Below, piece after piece: positions 15,810 through 24,997 of a stretch of 64,000 nt of DNA (positions within the stretch are counted from its first letter, which is position 1; each line of letters begins with the position of its first letter). Origin of the DNA: Croceibacterium xixiisoli (GTDB lineage: Bacteria; Pseudomonadota; Alphaproteobacteria; Sphingomonadales; Sphingomonadaceae); contig NZ_WTYJ01000004.1 in the NCBI RefSeq assembly GCF_009827305.1, positions 62,001 to 126,000 of the forward strand. The letters are read 5' to 3'. A model generated the notes under the pieces. It had not been told where the DNA came from. It saw only the letters and a program-made list of their open reading frames with translations, and ran no database searches. The translations under genes were made by a program, and so were the position numbers.

Positions 15810-17090
15810 TCACGCCGGCGCCGCCTTGTCCCGCCCGTCACCGCGCCCCATGCCGGTCAGGAACACCGCCGATGCCAGCACCGCAAACAGGCCGGCAATC
15901 ACGAAGGCGGGCATATAGCTGCCCATTTCCTGCCGGATCACCCCGGCGCCGAATGCCGCCACGGCGGCGCCGATCTGATGCGCCACCAGCACCCAGCCGA
16001 AGATGATCGTCGCATCCTGCGGGCCGAAGTTCTGGCTGGCCAGCTTCACCGTCGGCGGCACGGTGGCGATCCAGTCCAGCCCATAGAAGATCGCGAAAAT
16101 AGTCAGGCTCACCGGCCCGAAATCGATGAAGGGCAGGGCCAGCAGCGACAGCCCGCGCAACCCGTAATAGATCGCCAGCAAGCGGCGAGGGTCATAACGG
16201 TCGGTCAGCCAGCCCGATGCCGTGGTGCCGATCAGGTCGAAGAACCCCATCAGCGACAGCAGGCCGGCGGCCGCCACCGGGGCAATCCCGTGGTCGCCGC
16301 AGAACGCGATCATATGCGTGCCCACCAGCCCATTGGTGGTGAGGCCACAGACGAAGAATGTGCCGGACAGCACCCAGAACACCGGGCTGCGGATGGCCCG
16401 GCCCAGCGCCTCAATCGCCAGCCACGGCCGCACCGCCTGCCGGGGTGGCACCTCTGCCGTCGCCTGCGCCGGATCTTCGCCGAACCGCGCCGTGCCGCGA
16501 TCCTGCGGCCGTTCGGGCACCAGCCATGCCACCAGCGGGATCAGCAGCAGGCAGGCCAGGCTCACCATTTGCGCCACCGGGCGCCAGGCGCCGCCTTCGG
16601 AAAGCCAGGCCAGAAACGGCAGGAAAATCAGCGCGCCGGTGGCGGTGCTCGCGCTCAGCAGGCCCATCACCAGCCCCTGCCGCGTGGCGAACCAGCGGTT
16701 CACCACCGCCGCGCCCAGCACCGATGCCACCGCGCCCGATCCCACACCGGAAATCACGCCCCAACTCAGCACATAATGCCACGGCGCGCTCATCCACTGG
16801 CTGGCAAAGGTCGATCCTGCCATCAACGCCAGCCCGCCCAGCATGGTCCGCTTGATCCCCACGCTCACCATCAGCGCCGCGGCAAAGGGGCCGACCAGCC
16901 CATAGAGCAGGATGCCCAGCGCGGCGGAAAAGGATATCGTCGCCCGGTCCCAGCCGAAATGCAGCTCCAGCGGCAGCATCATCACCCCGGGTGCAGACCG
17001 CAGCCCGGCCGAAACCAGCAGCGCAAGGAAAGTGACCGCCACCACGACCAGCGCGGGATGCATGCGGCGGGAAGGGGAGAACCTGGCCAT
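15810..17090 (-). CDS. Major facilitator superfamily transporter
   Basis: A 426-residue protein with about twelve hydrophobic segments split by a central loop rich in Arg/Glu (around 195-225, RPQDRGTARFGEDPAQ), the usual 6+6 arrangement of MFS carriers. Short motifs near the second and eighth helices (GWLTDRYDPRRLL) match the MFS loop signature G-x-x-x-D-R-x-x-R. The overall look (GWDRATISFSAALGILLYG) is close to the oxalate/formate-like and monocarboxylate carriers, but the substrate cannot be told. The ATG at 17090 is chosen over a GTG one codon upstream. Confidence 0.9.
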   Translation of the reverse strand: MARFSPSRRMHPALVVVAVTFLALLVSAGLRSAPGVMMLPLELHFGWDRATISFSAALGILLYGLVGPFAAALMVSVGIKRTMLGGLALMAGSTFASQWMSAPWHYVLSWGVISGVGSGAVASVLGAAVVNRWFATRQGLVMGLLSASTATGALIFLPFLAWLSEGGAWRPVAQMVSLACLLLIPLVAWLVPERPQDRGTARFGEDPAQATAEVPPRQAVRPWLAIEALGRAIRSPVFWVLSGTFFVCGLTTNGLVGTHMIAFCGDHGIAPVAAAGLLSLMGFFDLIGTTASGWLTDRYDPRRLLAIYYGLRGLSLLALPFIDFGPVSLTIFAIFYGLDWIATVPPTVKLASQNFGPQDATIIFGWVLVAHQIGAAVAAFGAGVIRQEMGSYMPAFVIAGLFAVLASAVFLTGMGRGDGRDKAAPA

Positions 17091-17188
17091 CACTGCGCCA
17101 TAACGCAGGATGCGCCGCTGTCAGAACGGACATTTGGCATCAGAAAGGAAATTCGGCCGGCTGAAACGCGATTTCCCGGGCTGGCCGG

Positions 17189-18253
17189 TCAGCCGATCTC
17201 CACCCGGTTGCGGCCGGTTTCCTTGGCCTTGTACAGCGCGGTATCGGCCGCCCGCATCGCGGTGCCCATGTCCGGATGGTCGAACACATTGGTGATCCCG
17301 GCGGAAATCGTCACCGTGCCGATCGGGCGGTTGGTGTTCTTGTCCACCAGATGGCGCGCAGCCAGCGCAGCGCGGGCATGATCGATCGCGTCGAAGGTGG
17401 CCTGCGCGTTCATGCCGCGGAACAGCAGCACGAATTCCTCCCCGCCGATCCGCGCCACATGGCAATGGTCGGTAATGCCGGAAAGGGTCTGCGCCACCAC
17501 CCGGATCACCCGGTCGCCCGTCGCATGGCCATGGTCGTCATTGACGCGCTTGAAATGGTCGATGTCGCACAATGCGATGAACAGCGGTTCCACCTCGCGC
17601 GCGGCATCCTCGCGCTCGGTAGCGAAGATGTCTTCGAAGGCACGACGGTTGGGCAGCTTGGTCAGATGATCGATCGATGCCTCGCGCCGGGCCTTTTCCA
17701 GGCTCTTGCGCAGCGATTTGGCCTCTTCCTCGCTGCGGCGGATTTCTTCCTCCACCTCGCGGGTGCGGTCCAGCATGGCCCGCGCGATATGCGCCAGGCT
17801 GGCCATCACCGATCCGGTGCTCGCCAGATTATCCACCTGCTCCACCTGCCTGGCCAGATCCTTGCCGTAATTGGATGCTGCGGTCTGCGCCGAATGGGTC
17901 GTGCGGCCAAAATCGGCCACCGCGCGTTCCAGATCTTCGGCCAGTTGGCGATATTCACCGCCCGGATCGGCCGGAACAGGGGGCAGATCGTCGTGCGAAT
18001 CGAACCACTCCTGGGTGATCTCCGCGCCCTGATTCAGCCGCGCGCGCACCTTGTGAGACAGTTCGGCATCGCTGCCGGTCACGATGCCGAAGCCGCGCAC
18101 GATATTGCCCAGGCTTGGTGCGAGCCCGTGAAGCTGCAGGAATTCATCAATCCGCGTCAGAACATTGGGGGAATCCCCTTCCGGATCACTGCCAATGCCG
18201 AACATTCGCAAAATCCGGCTGCCACGCGCGGGTGAGTGAGCAGGATGTTCCAT
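17189..18253 (-). CDS. Cytosolic GGDEF protein with N-terminal helical region
   Basis: A 354-residue protein without membrane segments. Residues 1-175 are helical with a coiled coil just before the catalytic domain (MLDRTREVEEEIRRSEEEAKSLRKSLEK). The GGDEF domain (about 180-354) has DHLTKLPNRRAF, CDIDHFKRVNDDHGH and the active signature RIGGEEF, so it should make cyclic di-GMP. The inhibitory RxxD site is absent at the expected place. The coiled coil probably dimerises the two catalytic halves. No neighbouring phosphodiesterase is seen. It is one of three GGDEF genes in this window. Confidence 0.92.
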   Translation of the reverse strand: MEHPAHSPARGSRILRMFGIGSDPEGDSPNVLTRIDEFLQLHGLAPSLGNIVRGFGIVTGSDAELSHKVRARLNQGAEITQEWFDSHDDLPPVPADPGGEYRQLAEDLERAVADFGRTTHSAQTAASNYGKDLARQVEQVDNLASTGSVMASLAHIARAMLDRTREVEEEIRRSEEEAKSLRKSLEKARREASIDHLTKLPNRRAFEDIFATEREDAAREVEPLFIALCDIDHFKRVNDDHGHATGDRVIRVVAQTLSGITDHCHVARIGGEEFVLLFRGMNAQATFDAIDHARAALAARHLVDKNTNRPIGTVTISAGITNVFDHPDMGTAMRAADTALYKAKETGRNRVEIG

Positions 18254-18409
18254 CGTTACTCACGAGCCTTCTGACAAGAAATATTGTGCCCGTCCCCTTA
18301 AGACCCGTGGTTCAAAATGACACTATTGGTTGATTAGGTGCAAACCCTTAGGGCTTAATATCGGGCCCTTGCGGACGTCCCTTGCGCAGCGGCAGGGCGT
18401 CGTCGCCGG

Positions 18410-19732
18410 TCAAACGGCTGCCAGCGCCTGGTCGAAATCGGCGATCAGATCTTCCGGGTCCTCGATCCCGATCGAAACCCGCACCAGATTGTCGGTAATG
18501 CCCAGCAGCACGCGCCTTTCATCCGGCACCGACAGATGGGTCATGGACGCCGGGTGGCTGGCCAGCGTTTCCGTCCCGCCCAGGCTCACCGCCAGCTTGG
18601 CGATCTGCAGCGCATCCAGGAACCGGAACACCTCCGCCTCGCCGCCGGTCAGGAACAGCGAAAACGTGCTGCCCGGCCCTTCGCAATGCCGGTCGTAGAT
18701 GTCTTTCTGGCGCCCCGGGGGCAACAGCCCCAGAAAACCGATCCCCGCCACCTTGGGGTGATCGCGCAGGAATTCGCACACCCGCGTGGCATTGTCGGCC
18801 GCGCGGCGCATGCGCAGTTCCACTGTTTCCAGCGATCGCAGCAGCATCCAGGCGGTGTTCGCGTCGCAGATCCCGCCCATGGTGTTGCGCAGCGCCCGCA
18901 CCGGCGCCAGCCAGCGCTTGGCCCCGGCCAGCGATCCGGCCACCAGATCCGAATGCCCGCCGACATATTTGGTCAGCGAATAGACCGCGATATCCGCCCC
19001 ATGGCGCAACGGGTGCTGAAACACCGGGCCCAGGAATGTGTTGTCGATCGCGATCGGGGTGGTCAGCGGATCCAGCAGCGCATCGCGCACGCCGCGCACC
19101 GCCTCCACATCCACCAGCGCATTGGTCGGGTTGCCCGGGCTTTCCAGATAGATCATCGCCACCCGGCCGCCCTGCGATGCCGCCAGCGCCTTTGCCCGTT
19201 CGACCACCGCCGTCAGCTCGGCGCTGTCGGCCCCGGCCGGGAAATCGACATAGGCAATGCCGAAGCGGGACAGCACCCGCGCGATGAAGCCCTCGCTCGC
19301 GGCATAGAGCGGGCCTGAGTGCACGATCACATCGCCGGCACTGCACAGCGCCAGCAGCATCACCGATATCGCGGTCATGCCGCTGGAAAACACCAGCGCA
19401 TCCTCCGCCTCGTCCCAGATGCTCAGCCGGTCTTCCAGGATTTCCTGATTGGGGCCGTTGAACCGGGAATAGACCAGTCCTTCGGCATCGCCATGCCCCT
19501 CATAGGCGCGGCGCCCGGTCAGCACCTCGAAATAGCGCTTGCCCGCGGCCGCACTTTCGAAGGCGAAGGTGCTGGTGTGGAAGATCGGCGGCTTCAGCGC
19601 CCCTTCGGACAATTGCGGGTCGTATCCGAACCCCATCATCATCGTCGACGGGCTGACCCTGCGCCCACCGATCCGGGTTACCTCGGCCTTGGGCTTGCGA
19701 CGCGGGGCGGGGCTGTCGACCGGATCGGACAT
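18410..19732 (-). CDS. Cystathionine gamma-synthase-family PLP enzyme
   Basis: A 440-residue Cys/Met-metabolism PLP enzyme. It has YSRFNGPNQEILEDRL, EDALVFSSGMTAIS, YLESPGNPTNALVD, IAIDNTFLGPVFQHPLRHGADIAVYSLTKYVGGHSDLVAG (the Lys of SLTKY forms the Schiff base) and a C-terminal SLGGTETLASHPASMTH. The family includes cystathionine synthase, beta- and gamma-lyases and O-acetylhomoserine sulfhydrylases. The ~30-residue N-terminal extension with basic residues is typical of the alphaproteobacterial 'cystathionine gamma-synthase family' group, whose exact reaction is not settled. No methionine-pathway genes are adjacent. Confidence 0.92.
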   Translation of the reverse strand: MSDPVDSPAPRRKPKAEVTRIGGRRVSPSTMMMGFGYDPQLSEGALKPPIFHTSTFAFESAAAGKRYFEVLTGRRAYEGHGDAEGLVYSRFNGPNQEILEDRLSIWDEAEDALVFSSGMTAISVMLLALCSAGDVIVHSGPLYAASEGFIARVLSRFGIAYVDFPAGADSAELTAVVERAKALAASQGGRVAMIYLESPGNPTNALVDVEAVRGVRDALLDPLTTPIAIDNTFLGPVFQHPLRHGADIAVYSLTKYVGGHSDLVAGSLAGAKRWLAPVRALRNTMGGICDANTAWMLLRSLETVELRMRRAADNATRVCEFLRDHPKVAGIGFLGLLPPGRQKDIYDRHCEGPGSTFSLFLTGGEAEVFRFLDALQIAKLAVSLGGTETLASHPASMTHLSVPDERRVLLGITDNLVRVSIGIEDPEDLIADFDQALAAV

Positions 19733-19778
19733 GGTTGCTATCGTAACCTTATCGGCGGTGGTTCCGCAAGCCGCGCCA

Positions 19779-20414
19779 TCATGCCGGCTTCAGATCCACC
19801 CGGTCGATGTGCCAGCGCAATTGCGCCGGCGTTGCCCCGTCGACATCATTGACCCGGCGCAGGAACACTGTCCCTTCCAGCCGGAACGGGCGGCCATCCT
19901 TGTCGGTGCCGGTCACCACGGCCGGCACTTCGTAGAACAGCGATCCGGCCCCGGCATCCATCGTCCCCTTGGGCACGGCGATGGTGATGCGGCTGTACTT
20001 GCGCCAGTAATCGGCATGGGCCGCCGCATCCATCCCGCTCCGCTCACCGGCCTCGCCCCACTGGGCATAGGCGGCGTCATAATTCCCGTTCTCCAGCGCC
20101 CGCGCCCAGGTCAGCAGCACATTGCGCGCGCCGGTCTCGCCCTTTTCCGATTCCGGCACCAGCGTCGCGACATTGTCCGGGGTGGAGGTGCCGGACGCAG
20201 CGGGGAGCGGCGGCGGCATGATCGGCAGCGTGGCGGGGGATGCTTCGACCGGGGTGTCGGCCAGCGGTTCATCCGATGCCGTGGCCGTGGGCGCTTCGGC
20301 CCGGTCGCATCCGGCGATCAGCAGCATGGCGGTGGCATTGATCCATGCGGTGCGGGCGCGGCGATGGACCGGGCTCAATTTGGCCACGGCGTTTCGGGAG
20401 GTTGTAAATTGCAT
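19779..20414 (-). CDS. Probable lipoprotein of unknown function
   Basis: A 211-residue protein with a hydrophobic stretch and lipobox (MLLIAGC at about 30-36), a Pro/Ala/Thr-rich tether (about 40-85), then a ~120-residue folded domain (ARNVLLTWARALENGNYDAAYAQWGE, then VVTGTDKDGRPFRLEGTVFLRRVNDV). The folded part reminds one of NTF2-like or lumazine-type ligand folds, but no family is recognised with confidence. The long basic N-terminus before the lipobox is unusual, and translation may start later. It sits downstream of infC but beyond a terminator-like hairpin. Confidence 0.65.
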   Translation of the reverse strand: MQFTTSRNAVAKLSPVHRRARTAWINATAMLLIAGCDRAEAPTATASDEPLADTPVEASPATLPIMPPPLPAASGTSTPDNVATLVPESEKGETGARNVLLTWARALENGNYDAAYAQWGEAGERSGMDAAAHADYWRKYSRITIAVPKGTMDAGAGSLFYEVPAVVTGTDKDGRPFRLEGTVFLRRVNDVDGATPAQLRWHIDRVDLKPA

Positions 20415-20558
20415 TCAGGCGCAACGCCGGGCCCGGCCACCCGTTCCACGTGCGACGCGCGGTATTTCGGGAAAATGCGGGGGCAGGGCGTGCAAATGCG
20501 CAGGCAGCGCGTCGCCACGCGTACTCCGGCGCGGGATTTTCGGCCTCTGGAAACAGCA

Positions 20559-20585
20559 ACGGGGCACACCTTGCGGCTGCCCCGT
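20559..20585 (-). terminator. Probable terminator after infC
   Basis: An 8-bp perfect stem (ACGGGGCA / TGCCCCGT) with an 11-base loop lies about 50 bases after the infC stop and is followed on the minus strand by a T-rich tail (TGCTGTTTCC). Its presence fits the absence here of the rpmI-rplT genes that often follow infC. Confidence 0.5.
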
Positions 20586-20633
20586 CACCCTGATTCCCAC
20601 CGGCAGATTCGCCGGCGCGGATCCTTCTTTGGC

Positions 20634-21176
20634 TTACTTCGGTGCCAGCACCATCAGCATCTGCCGGCCTTCGAGCCGGGGGTAAGCCTCGACCTTGGCC
20701 AGTTCCGCCACATCGTCCTGCACCCGGCGCAGCAAATCCATGCCGAGATGCTGATGCGCCATTTCGCGACCACGGAAACGCAGCGTCACCTTCACCTTGT
20801 CACCATGTTCGATGAACTTGGTCACATTGCGCATCTTGACGTCGTAATCGTGATCATCGATGTTCGGACGCATCTTGATCTCTTTGATTTCCTGCGTCTT
20901 TTGCGTCTTGCGAGCGGCGTTCGCCTTCTTCTGCGCCTCGTAACGGTACTTGCCGACGTCGAGGAATTTGCACACGGGCGGGTCTGCGTTGGGCGATACC
21001 TCGACGAGGTTCATGCCAACTTCCGCAGCCTGTTCGATTGCCTCGCGCGTGTACATCACGCCGATGTTTTCGCCGTTCTCATCAATAACCCGGACCTTGT
21101 CGGCCTGGATAAATTCATCGAAACGCGGGCCGGACTTTACCGGGGGCGCAAGCATGCGCCGGGGTGGACGGGGTAT
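20634..21176 (-). CDS. infC: Translation initiation factor IF-3, probably starting at AUA
   Basis: IF-3, which binds the 30S subunit and checks the start codon. Both domains are present: the N-domain ([48 protein letters not shown]), a Lys-rich linker and the C-domain ([46 protein letters not shown]). The start is odd. An excellent AGGAG (21185-21189) lies eight bases before an ATA codon at 21176, giving a 180-residue protein, the same length as E. coli IF-3. The first ATG is at 21155 without its own ribosome site. IF-3 genes of many bacteria use rare non-AUG starts for self-repression, so AUA is the preferred reading. Confidence 0.93.
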   Translation of the reverse strand: MPRPPRRMLAPPVKSGPRFDEFIQADKVRVIDENGENIGVMYTREAIEQAAEVGMNLVEVSPNADPPVCKFLDVGKYRYEAQKKANAARKTQKTQEIKEIKMRPNIDDHDYDVKMRNVTKFIEHGDKVKVTLRFRGREMAHQHLGMDLLRRVQDDVAELAKVEAYPRLEGRQMLMVLAPK

Positions 21177-21184
21177 GTTGCGTT

Positions 21185-21189
21185 CTCCT
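21185..21189 (-). promoter_or_regulatory. Shine-Dalgarno that points to an AUA start for infC
   Basis: AGGAG on the minus strand with eight bases to an ATA codon and 29 bases to the first ATG. Only the ATA is correctly spaced. A TTG nine codons further upstream is in frame but lies before this site. Confidence 0.65.
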
Positions 21190-21305
21190 GTCGCAATGAA
21201 ACTCAAGCGGGCTATTTAGTGCGAAAGTCATCAATGCGCTAGGGGGCGCAGGCGGAATCTCTGCCCCTGTGCACAGCCTGTCGCATCAGCGCCGGATTCC
21301 GTCGG

Positions 21306-21995
21306 TCACGCCGCGGCACGCCACAACGGCAATTGCACCAGCCGGCCGGCTGCGGGCAGCACCGCATCGATCCGGCTCGCCGGTTGCAGCGCCTGCACGA
21401 TCGCCGGGTCCGCCGCATCCATTCCGCCGGTCAGCGCGCCGAATGCCGGCAGGATCATGCGCGTCGCGCCTTTCCCCCGGCTGATCACCGCGCAGGCCCG
21501 CCGTACACGTCGGTCGCGCAGCTTCAACTGCACGCGCGGATGAAAATGGCCTGAAAATTCCGGGCGATGTTCCCCCGGCTTGACCTGATGGCGCAGCACC
21601 ATCCCGCCCAGTTCCAGCTCTTCCACCACGGTTCCGCCCAGGCCCGGCTCCAGCGCGGCATCGTGATTGCCGGTGATCCATACCCAGTCGACCGCCCGCG
21701 TCAGCGCGGCCAGCATGCCGGCGGCGTGGGGTTCCAGCCGCCCGGCGCCGGCCGAATCGTGGAAATTGTCGCCCAGCGTAATCACCCGCCGCGCCCCGGT
21801 CTCGCGGATCGCCAGCGCCAGCCGCTCCAGCGTTTCGCGGCTATCATAGGGGGGCAGGAACTGGCCGGTCCGGGCGAAGAAGCTGGCCTTTTCCAGATGC
21901 AGGTCCGCCACCAGCAGGGCGCCTTCACGCGGCCAGAACAGCGCCCGGCCATTGTGCAGCTGAAAATCATCGCCCGCGAACGAAAGGTGAACCAT
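21306..21995 (-). CDS. pdeM: PdeM-type metallophosphoesterase (ligase-associated DNA damage response)
   Basis: A 229-residue calcineurin-like phosphoesterase. Metal-binding motifs are DLHLEK, GDNFHD, GNHD and SGHFHPR, which hold two divalent ions. Overall layout and length match the PdeM group, named for genes found with an ATP-dependent DNA ligase, a DEXH helicase and an exonuclease. None of those partners is in this window, so the repair link comes from the family only. The start at 21995 is preferred (MVHLSFAGDDF); longer frames would run into hemF. It is divergent from hemF, with 67 bases between. Confidence 0.8.
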   Translation of the reverse strand: MVHLSFAGDDFQLHNGRALFWPREGALLVADLHLEKASFFARTGQFLPPYDSRETLERLALAIRETGARRVITLGDNFHDSAGAGRLEPHAAGMLAALTRAVDWVWITGNHDAALEPGLGGTVVEELELGGMVLRHQVKPGEHRPEFSGHFHPRVQLKLRDRRVRRACAVISRGKGATRMILPAFGALTGGMDAADPAIVQALQPASRIDAVLPAAGRLVQLPLWRAAA

Positions 21996-22062
21996 GCCAT
22001 GTTCTTGCCCAGCGCGGGCGGCTTTGGCAAGGGGGCGTGATTGCACAGGAAAAGAGGCTGGG

Positions 22063-22920
22063 ATGCAGGACTGGACGAAGCATACGGCGGAAGCCCGGAC
22101 GTGGTTTGAAACCCTGCGTGACCGTATCTGCGCCGAATTTGAATCGATCGAACGCGAAGCGGGCAGCGATGCCCATTTCAACTACATCACCTGGGATCGC
22201 GATACCGACGACCAGACAGAGGGTGGCGGCGGCACGCGCGGGGTGATGAAGGGCAAGGTGTTTGAAAAGGTGGGCGTCAATGTCTCCACCGTGTCGGGCG
22301 AATTCGCGCCCGGCTTTGCCGATACCATCAATGGCGCCAGCGTGGAAAATCCCGGCTTCACCGCCACTGGCATCAGCCTGGTGGCCCATATGGCCAATCC
22401 GCATGTGCCGGCCGTGCACATGAACACCCGCTTCCTCACCACCAGCAAGGCCTGGTTCGGCGGCGGGGCGGATCTCAATCCGCCGATCCCCTATGCCGAC
22501 GATACCGAAGCGTTCCACGCCCGCTTCCGCGCGGCCTGCGCGGCGCACAACCCGACCTATTACGATCGCTTCAGCAAATGGGCGGAAGAATATTTCTTCA
22601 TCCCCCACCGCAATGTCGCGCGCGGCGTCGGCGGGATTTTCTACGATCACCTCGAATGCCCGGATCGATCCGCATGGGAACGCAATTTCCACTTCACGCG
22701 CGATGTCGGGGAAGCCTTCCTCGATATCTTCCCGGCCCTGGTGCGGCAGCGGATGGGGCAGGAATTCACCGCGCAGGACAAGCGCGCCCAGCTCGAATGG
22801 CGTGGCCGCTATGTCGAATTCAACCTGGTCTATGATCGCGGCACGCTGTTCGGCCTGCGCACCGGTGGCAATATCGACGCCATCCTGATGAGCCTGCCGC
22901 CGGAAGTCACCTGGAGCTGA
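22063..22920 (+). CDS. hemF: Oxygen-dependent coproporphyrinogen III oxidase
   Basis: A 285-residue HemF, converting coproporphyrinogen III to protoporphyrinogen IX with O2 in heme synthesis. Family signatures are all present: GGGGTRGVMKGKVFEKVGVN, VHMNTRFL, AWFGGGADLNPPIPY, EEYFFIPHRNVARGVGGIFYDHLE and the C-terminal VEFNLVYDRGTLFGLRTGGN-like block with ILMSLPP. The protein is of normal length and cytosolic. The ATG at 22063 has a purine-rich leader AGGAAAAGAGG. Next downstream is a GlcG/HbpS-type gene, a family that includes heme-binding proteins, which may be more than chance. Confidence 0.97.
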   Translation: MQDWTKHTAEARTWFETLRDRICAEFESIEREAGSDAHFNYITWDRDTDDQTEGGGGTRGVMKGKVFEKVGVNVSTVSGEFAPGFADTINGASVENPGFTATGISLVAHMANPHVPAVHMNTRFLTTSKAWFGGGADLNPPIPYADDTEAFHARFRAACAAHNPTYYDRFSKWAEEYFFIPHRNVARGVGGIFYDHLECPDRSAWERNFHFTRDVGEAFLDIFPALVRQRMGQEFTAQDKRAQLEWRGRYVEFNLVYDRGTLFGLRTGGNIDAILMSLPPEVTWS

Positions 22921-23035
22921 TGGGCGCTTCGATGACGGTTTCGATCAAGAATGACGTTTGAAACACGGTTCCTTTGCCGGGTTCGTGCGACCAAATGCTG
23001 CTAAGGCAGATCAACACCATCCTACCGGAGGCTTC

Positions 23036-23464
23036 ATGCATCGTCTTACCCTTGCCCAGTCCAACGCCCTGATCGATGCCGCCCTGGCCAAGGGGGCAGA
23101 ACTGCAGCTCAAGCCGCTGACCGTGACCGTGCATGATGCCGGCGGCAATCTGATCGCCTGCCAGCGGCAGGATGGCGCATCGAACATGCGGGTGAAGCTG
23201 GCCGGGGCCAAGGCATCGGGCGCGCTGGCGCTCGGCGTGTCCAGCCGCACGATCGGTGACATGGCGCTTGATCGCCCGCATTTCATCGCTGCTGTCGATA
23301 CCATGGCCGATGGCGGCATGGTTCCGGCCGCCGGCGGGGTCATCGTGGCCGATGCCGATGGCACCATCGTGGGCGCGGTGGGCGTAACCGGTGACACCAG
23401 CGACAATGACGAAGCCTGTGCATTGGCCGGCATCGCCGCCATCGGGCTCAAGCCGTTCAACTGA
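23036..23464 (+). CDS. GlcG/HbpS-family protein
   Basis: A 142-residue single-domain protein of the GlcG/HbpS/PduO-C fold: LTLAQSNALIDAALAKGAEL, VTVHDAGGNLIACQRQDGASN, SGALALGVSSRTIGDMA and GGVIVADADGTIVGAVGVTGDTSDNDEACA. Some members bind heme or cobalamin, others have no known ligand. The heme-binding Thr of HbpS cannot be placed with certainty. CCGGAGG precedes the ATG at 23036. Its position after hemF hints at heme handling, but about 115 bases separate them and a separate promoter is possible. Confidence 0.85.
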   Translation: MHRLTLAQSNALIDAALAKGAELQLKPLTVTVHDAGGNLIACQRQDGASNMRVKLAGAKASGALALGVSSRTIGDMALDRPHFIAAVDTMADGGMVPAAGGVIVADADGTIVGAVGVTGDTSDNDEACALAGIAAIGLKPFN

Positions 23465-23481
23465 TGCTTTTGCGCTGAAGG

Positions 23482-23517
23482 GGCGGGGCAGCAGGGCTTT
23501 GCCCGGGGCGCCCCGCC
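23482..23517. terminator. Nested hairpin between convergent genes
   Basis: GGCGGGGC pairs with GCCCCGCC, enclosing a second small stem GGGC-TTT-GCCC. It lies between the GlcG-type gene (plus) and a GGDEF gene (minus) that converge. It probably terminates one or both transcripts, though no T run follows on either strand. Confidence 0.45.
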
Positions 23518-23527
23518 AACAGGGCTG

Positions 23528-24997
23528 TTACAGGCTGCGCTGGCGAACGCAGTCCTTGCCGGCGTGCTTGGCGTCATACAGCGCGGCATCCGCGGCTTTC
23601 ACCAGCTCGTCAGGATCATCGTCGCGCGGCATTTCCGCCCAGCCGAGCCCGATGCTGATCGTCACGATGCCGCGTGCCGCCGGGGATTGCAGCGCCGCCT
23701 GCTGCACCGATCTGCGCATCTGTTCGGCCAGCCGTTCCGCGCCATGCCGGCTGGTCTGCGGCAGCACGGCAATGAATTCTTCCCCGCCATAGCGCGCCAC
23801 CACATCGCTGGTACGCCCGGCGCATGCGGCCAGGATCTTGCCGACTTCCTGCAGCCGCTGATCGCCCACCGCATGGCCCAGCTGGTCATTCAGGCATTTG
23901 AAGTCGTCGATATCGATCATCAGCACGGCCAGCCCGTTGCTGGCACGGCGGGCATCGTTCCACGCGCTGGTCAGCGCTTCGGTCAGATGCCGGCGATTGG
24001 CCAGCCCGGTCAGCGGATCGGTGCGGATCAGCCGGTCCAGATCCTCGCGTTCCATCGTCCCGCGCATCTGCACCAGTACGGTGCGCACCCCATAACCGAC
24101 CAGTGCGGCGGCAAAGCCGGCTGCGGCCAGCATGGGCCGGGTGGTGATCAGCGCGATCGACACGCACATCACCATCAGCGGCAGCATCAGCGGGCTGCCG
24201 ACATTGACCGCGATCACCAGTTCCCGCGAAGGAAGGCGGGCGTGGCCGATCGGGTGGTCGGGCGCCAGGGCCAGCACGATCATGATCAGGAAGGGGATGG
24301 TTATCAGCGGATCGGCAGGATGGCCGAAATCGAACTCGGCCAGATGGTGGTTCGCATAACCTGCCACGATCAGATAAATGACAGCAAAAATGGAAAGGTT
24401 TCGGAAAAAACCACGCTCGCGCGGGCGTACGCTGGCTGCAAACCGGACCAGCGCGAACACAGCGATACAGACGTTCTCTATGTCGAACATCCACATGATG
24501 TGATCGCCGCCGTTGCCGGTAAAGCCCTCGATCGTGGCGAAGGTGGTGGTGTGCAGAAAAAACAGCACGCCCAGCAGAATTGCCAGAGCCCCATCGACCA
24601 GCCGGATTCGCCAGCTTGTATGTTCAGGGCTTGCCATGACGCAGATCAACGGAACGCCGTAGAAAATGTAGGGCAAAATGCTGCCTATGCCTTCGCTGTT
24701 CAGGCTCACCAGAACATCGCCTTTGGTCGCGGCTAGAATACCCAGCGTCCACAGCATCAGCCCCAGCGACAACGCCGCCCAGCCTAACACCTCGCCGGGC
24801 TGCAGCGCACGCCGCAGGCAGGCAAGCGAGGCGAACAGCGGCGCCGCAATCAGGAACAGGGGGGAGATATCGCCGGCAATTTCGGGAAACAGCACCAGCG
24901 CCAGCCAATGCACCACCGGCACCGCAACGATCATCGCCCCAAGGGTAATTCCCGGGACGACATGCTGCGTTAGCGTTTGCGGCTGACCTGGCGGCAT
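23528..24997 (-). CDS. Integral-membrane GGDEF protein with an intact inhibitory site
   Basis: A 489-residue protein. Residues 10-310 hold roughly eight to nine hydrophobic helices (for example VPVVHWLALVLFPEI, LPYIFYGVPLICVMA, IFAVIYLIVAGYA), an uncharacterised membrane sensor. The C-terminal GGDEF domain has DPLTGLANRRHLTEA, MIDIDDFKCLNDQLGH and the active RYGGEEF. The sequence RTSD stands exactly five residues before GGEEF, which is the RxxD allosteric site, so this one of the three window cyclases should be product-inhibited. It makes cyclic di-GMP at the inner membrane. It is convergent with the GlcG-type gene. Confidence 0.93.
   Translation of the reverse strand: MPPGQPQTLTQHVVPGITLGAMIVAVPVVHWLALVLFPEIAGDISPLFLIAAPLFASLACLRRALQPGEVLGWAALSLGLMLWTLGILAATKGDVLVSLNSEGIGSILPYIFYGVPLICVMASPEHTSWRIRLVDGALAILLGVLFFLHTTTFATIEGFTGNGGDHIMWMFDIENVCIAVFALVRFAASVRPRERGFFRNLSIFAVIYLIVAGYANHHLAEFDFGHPADPLITIPFLIMIVLALAPDHPIGHARLPSRELVIAVNVGSPLMLPLMVMCVSIALITTRPMLAAAGFAAALVGYGVRTVLVQMRGTMEREDLDRLIRTDPLTGLANRRHLTEALTSAWNDARRASNGLAVLMIDIDDFKCLNDQLGHAVGDQRLQEVGKILAACAGRTSDVVARYGGEEFIAVLPQTSRHGAERLAEQMRRSVQQAALQSPAARGIVTISIGLGWAEMPRDDDPDELVKAADAALYDAKHAGKDCVRQRSL

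Noticed and set aside
15600-17381. A 593-residue open frame opposite the MFS gene
   Set aside because: It is a product rich in Arg/His/Gln/Pro with no domain, fully inside an MFS gene that has twelve helices.
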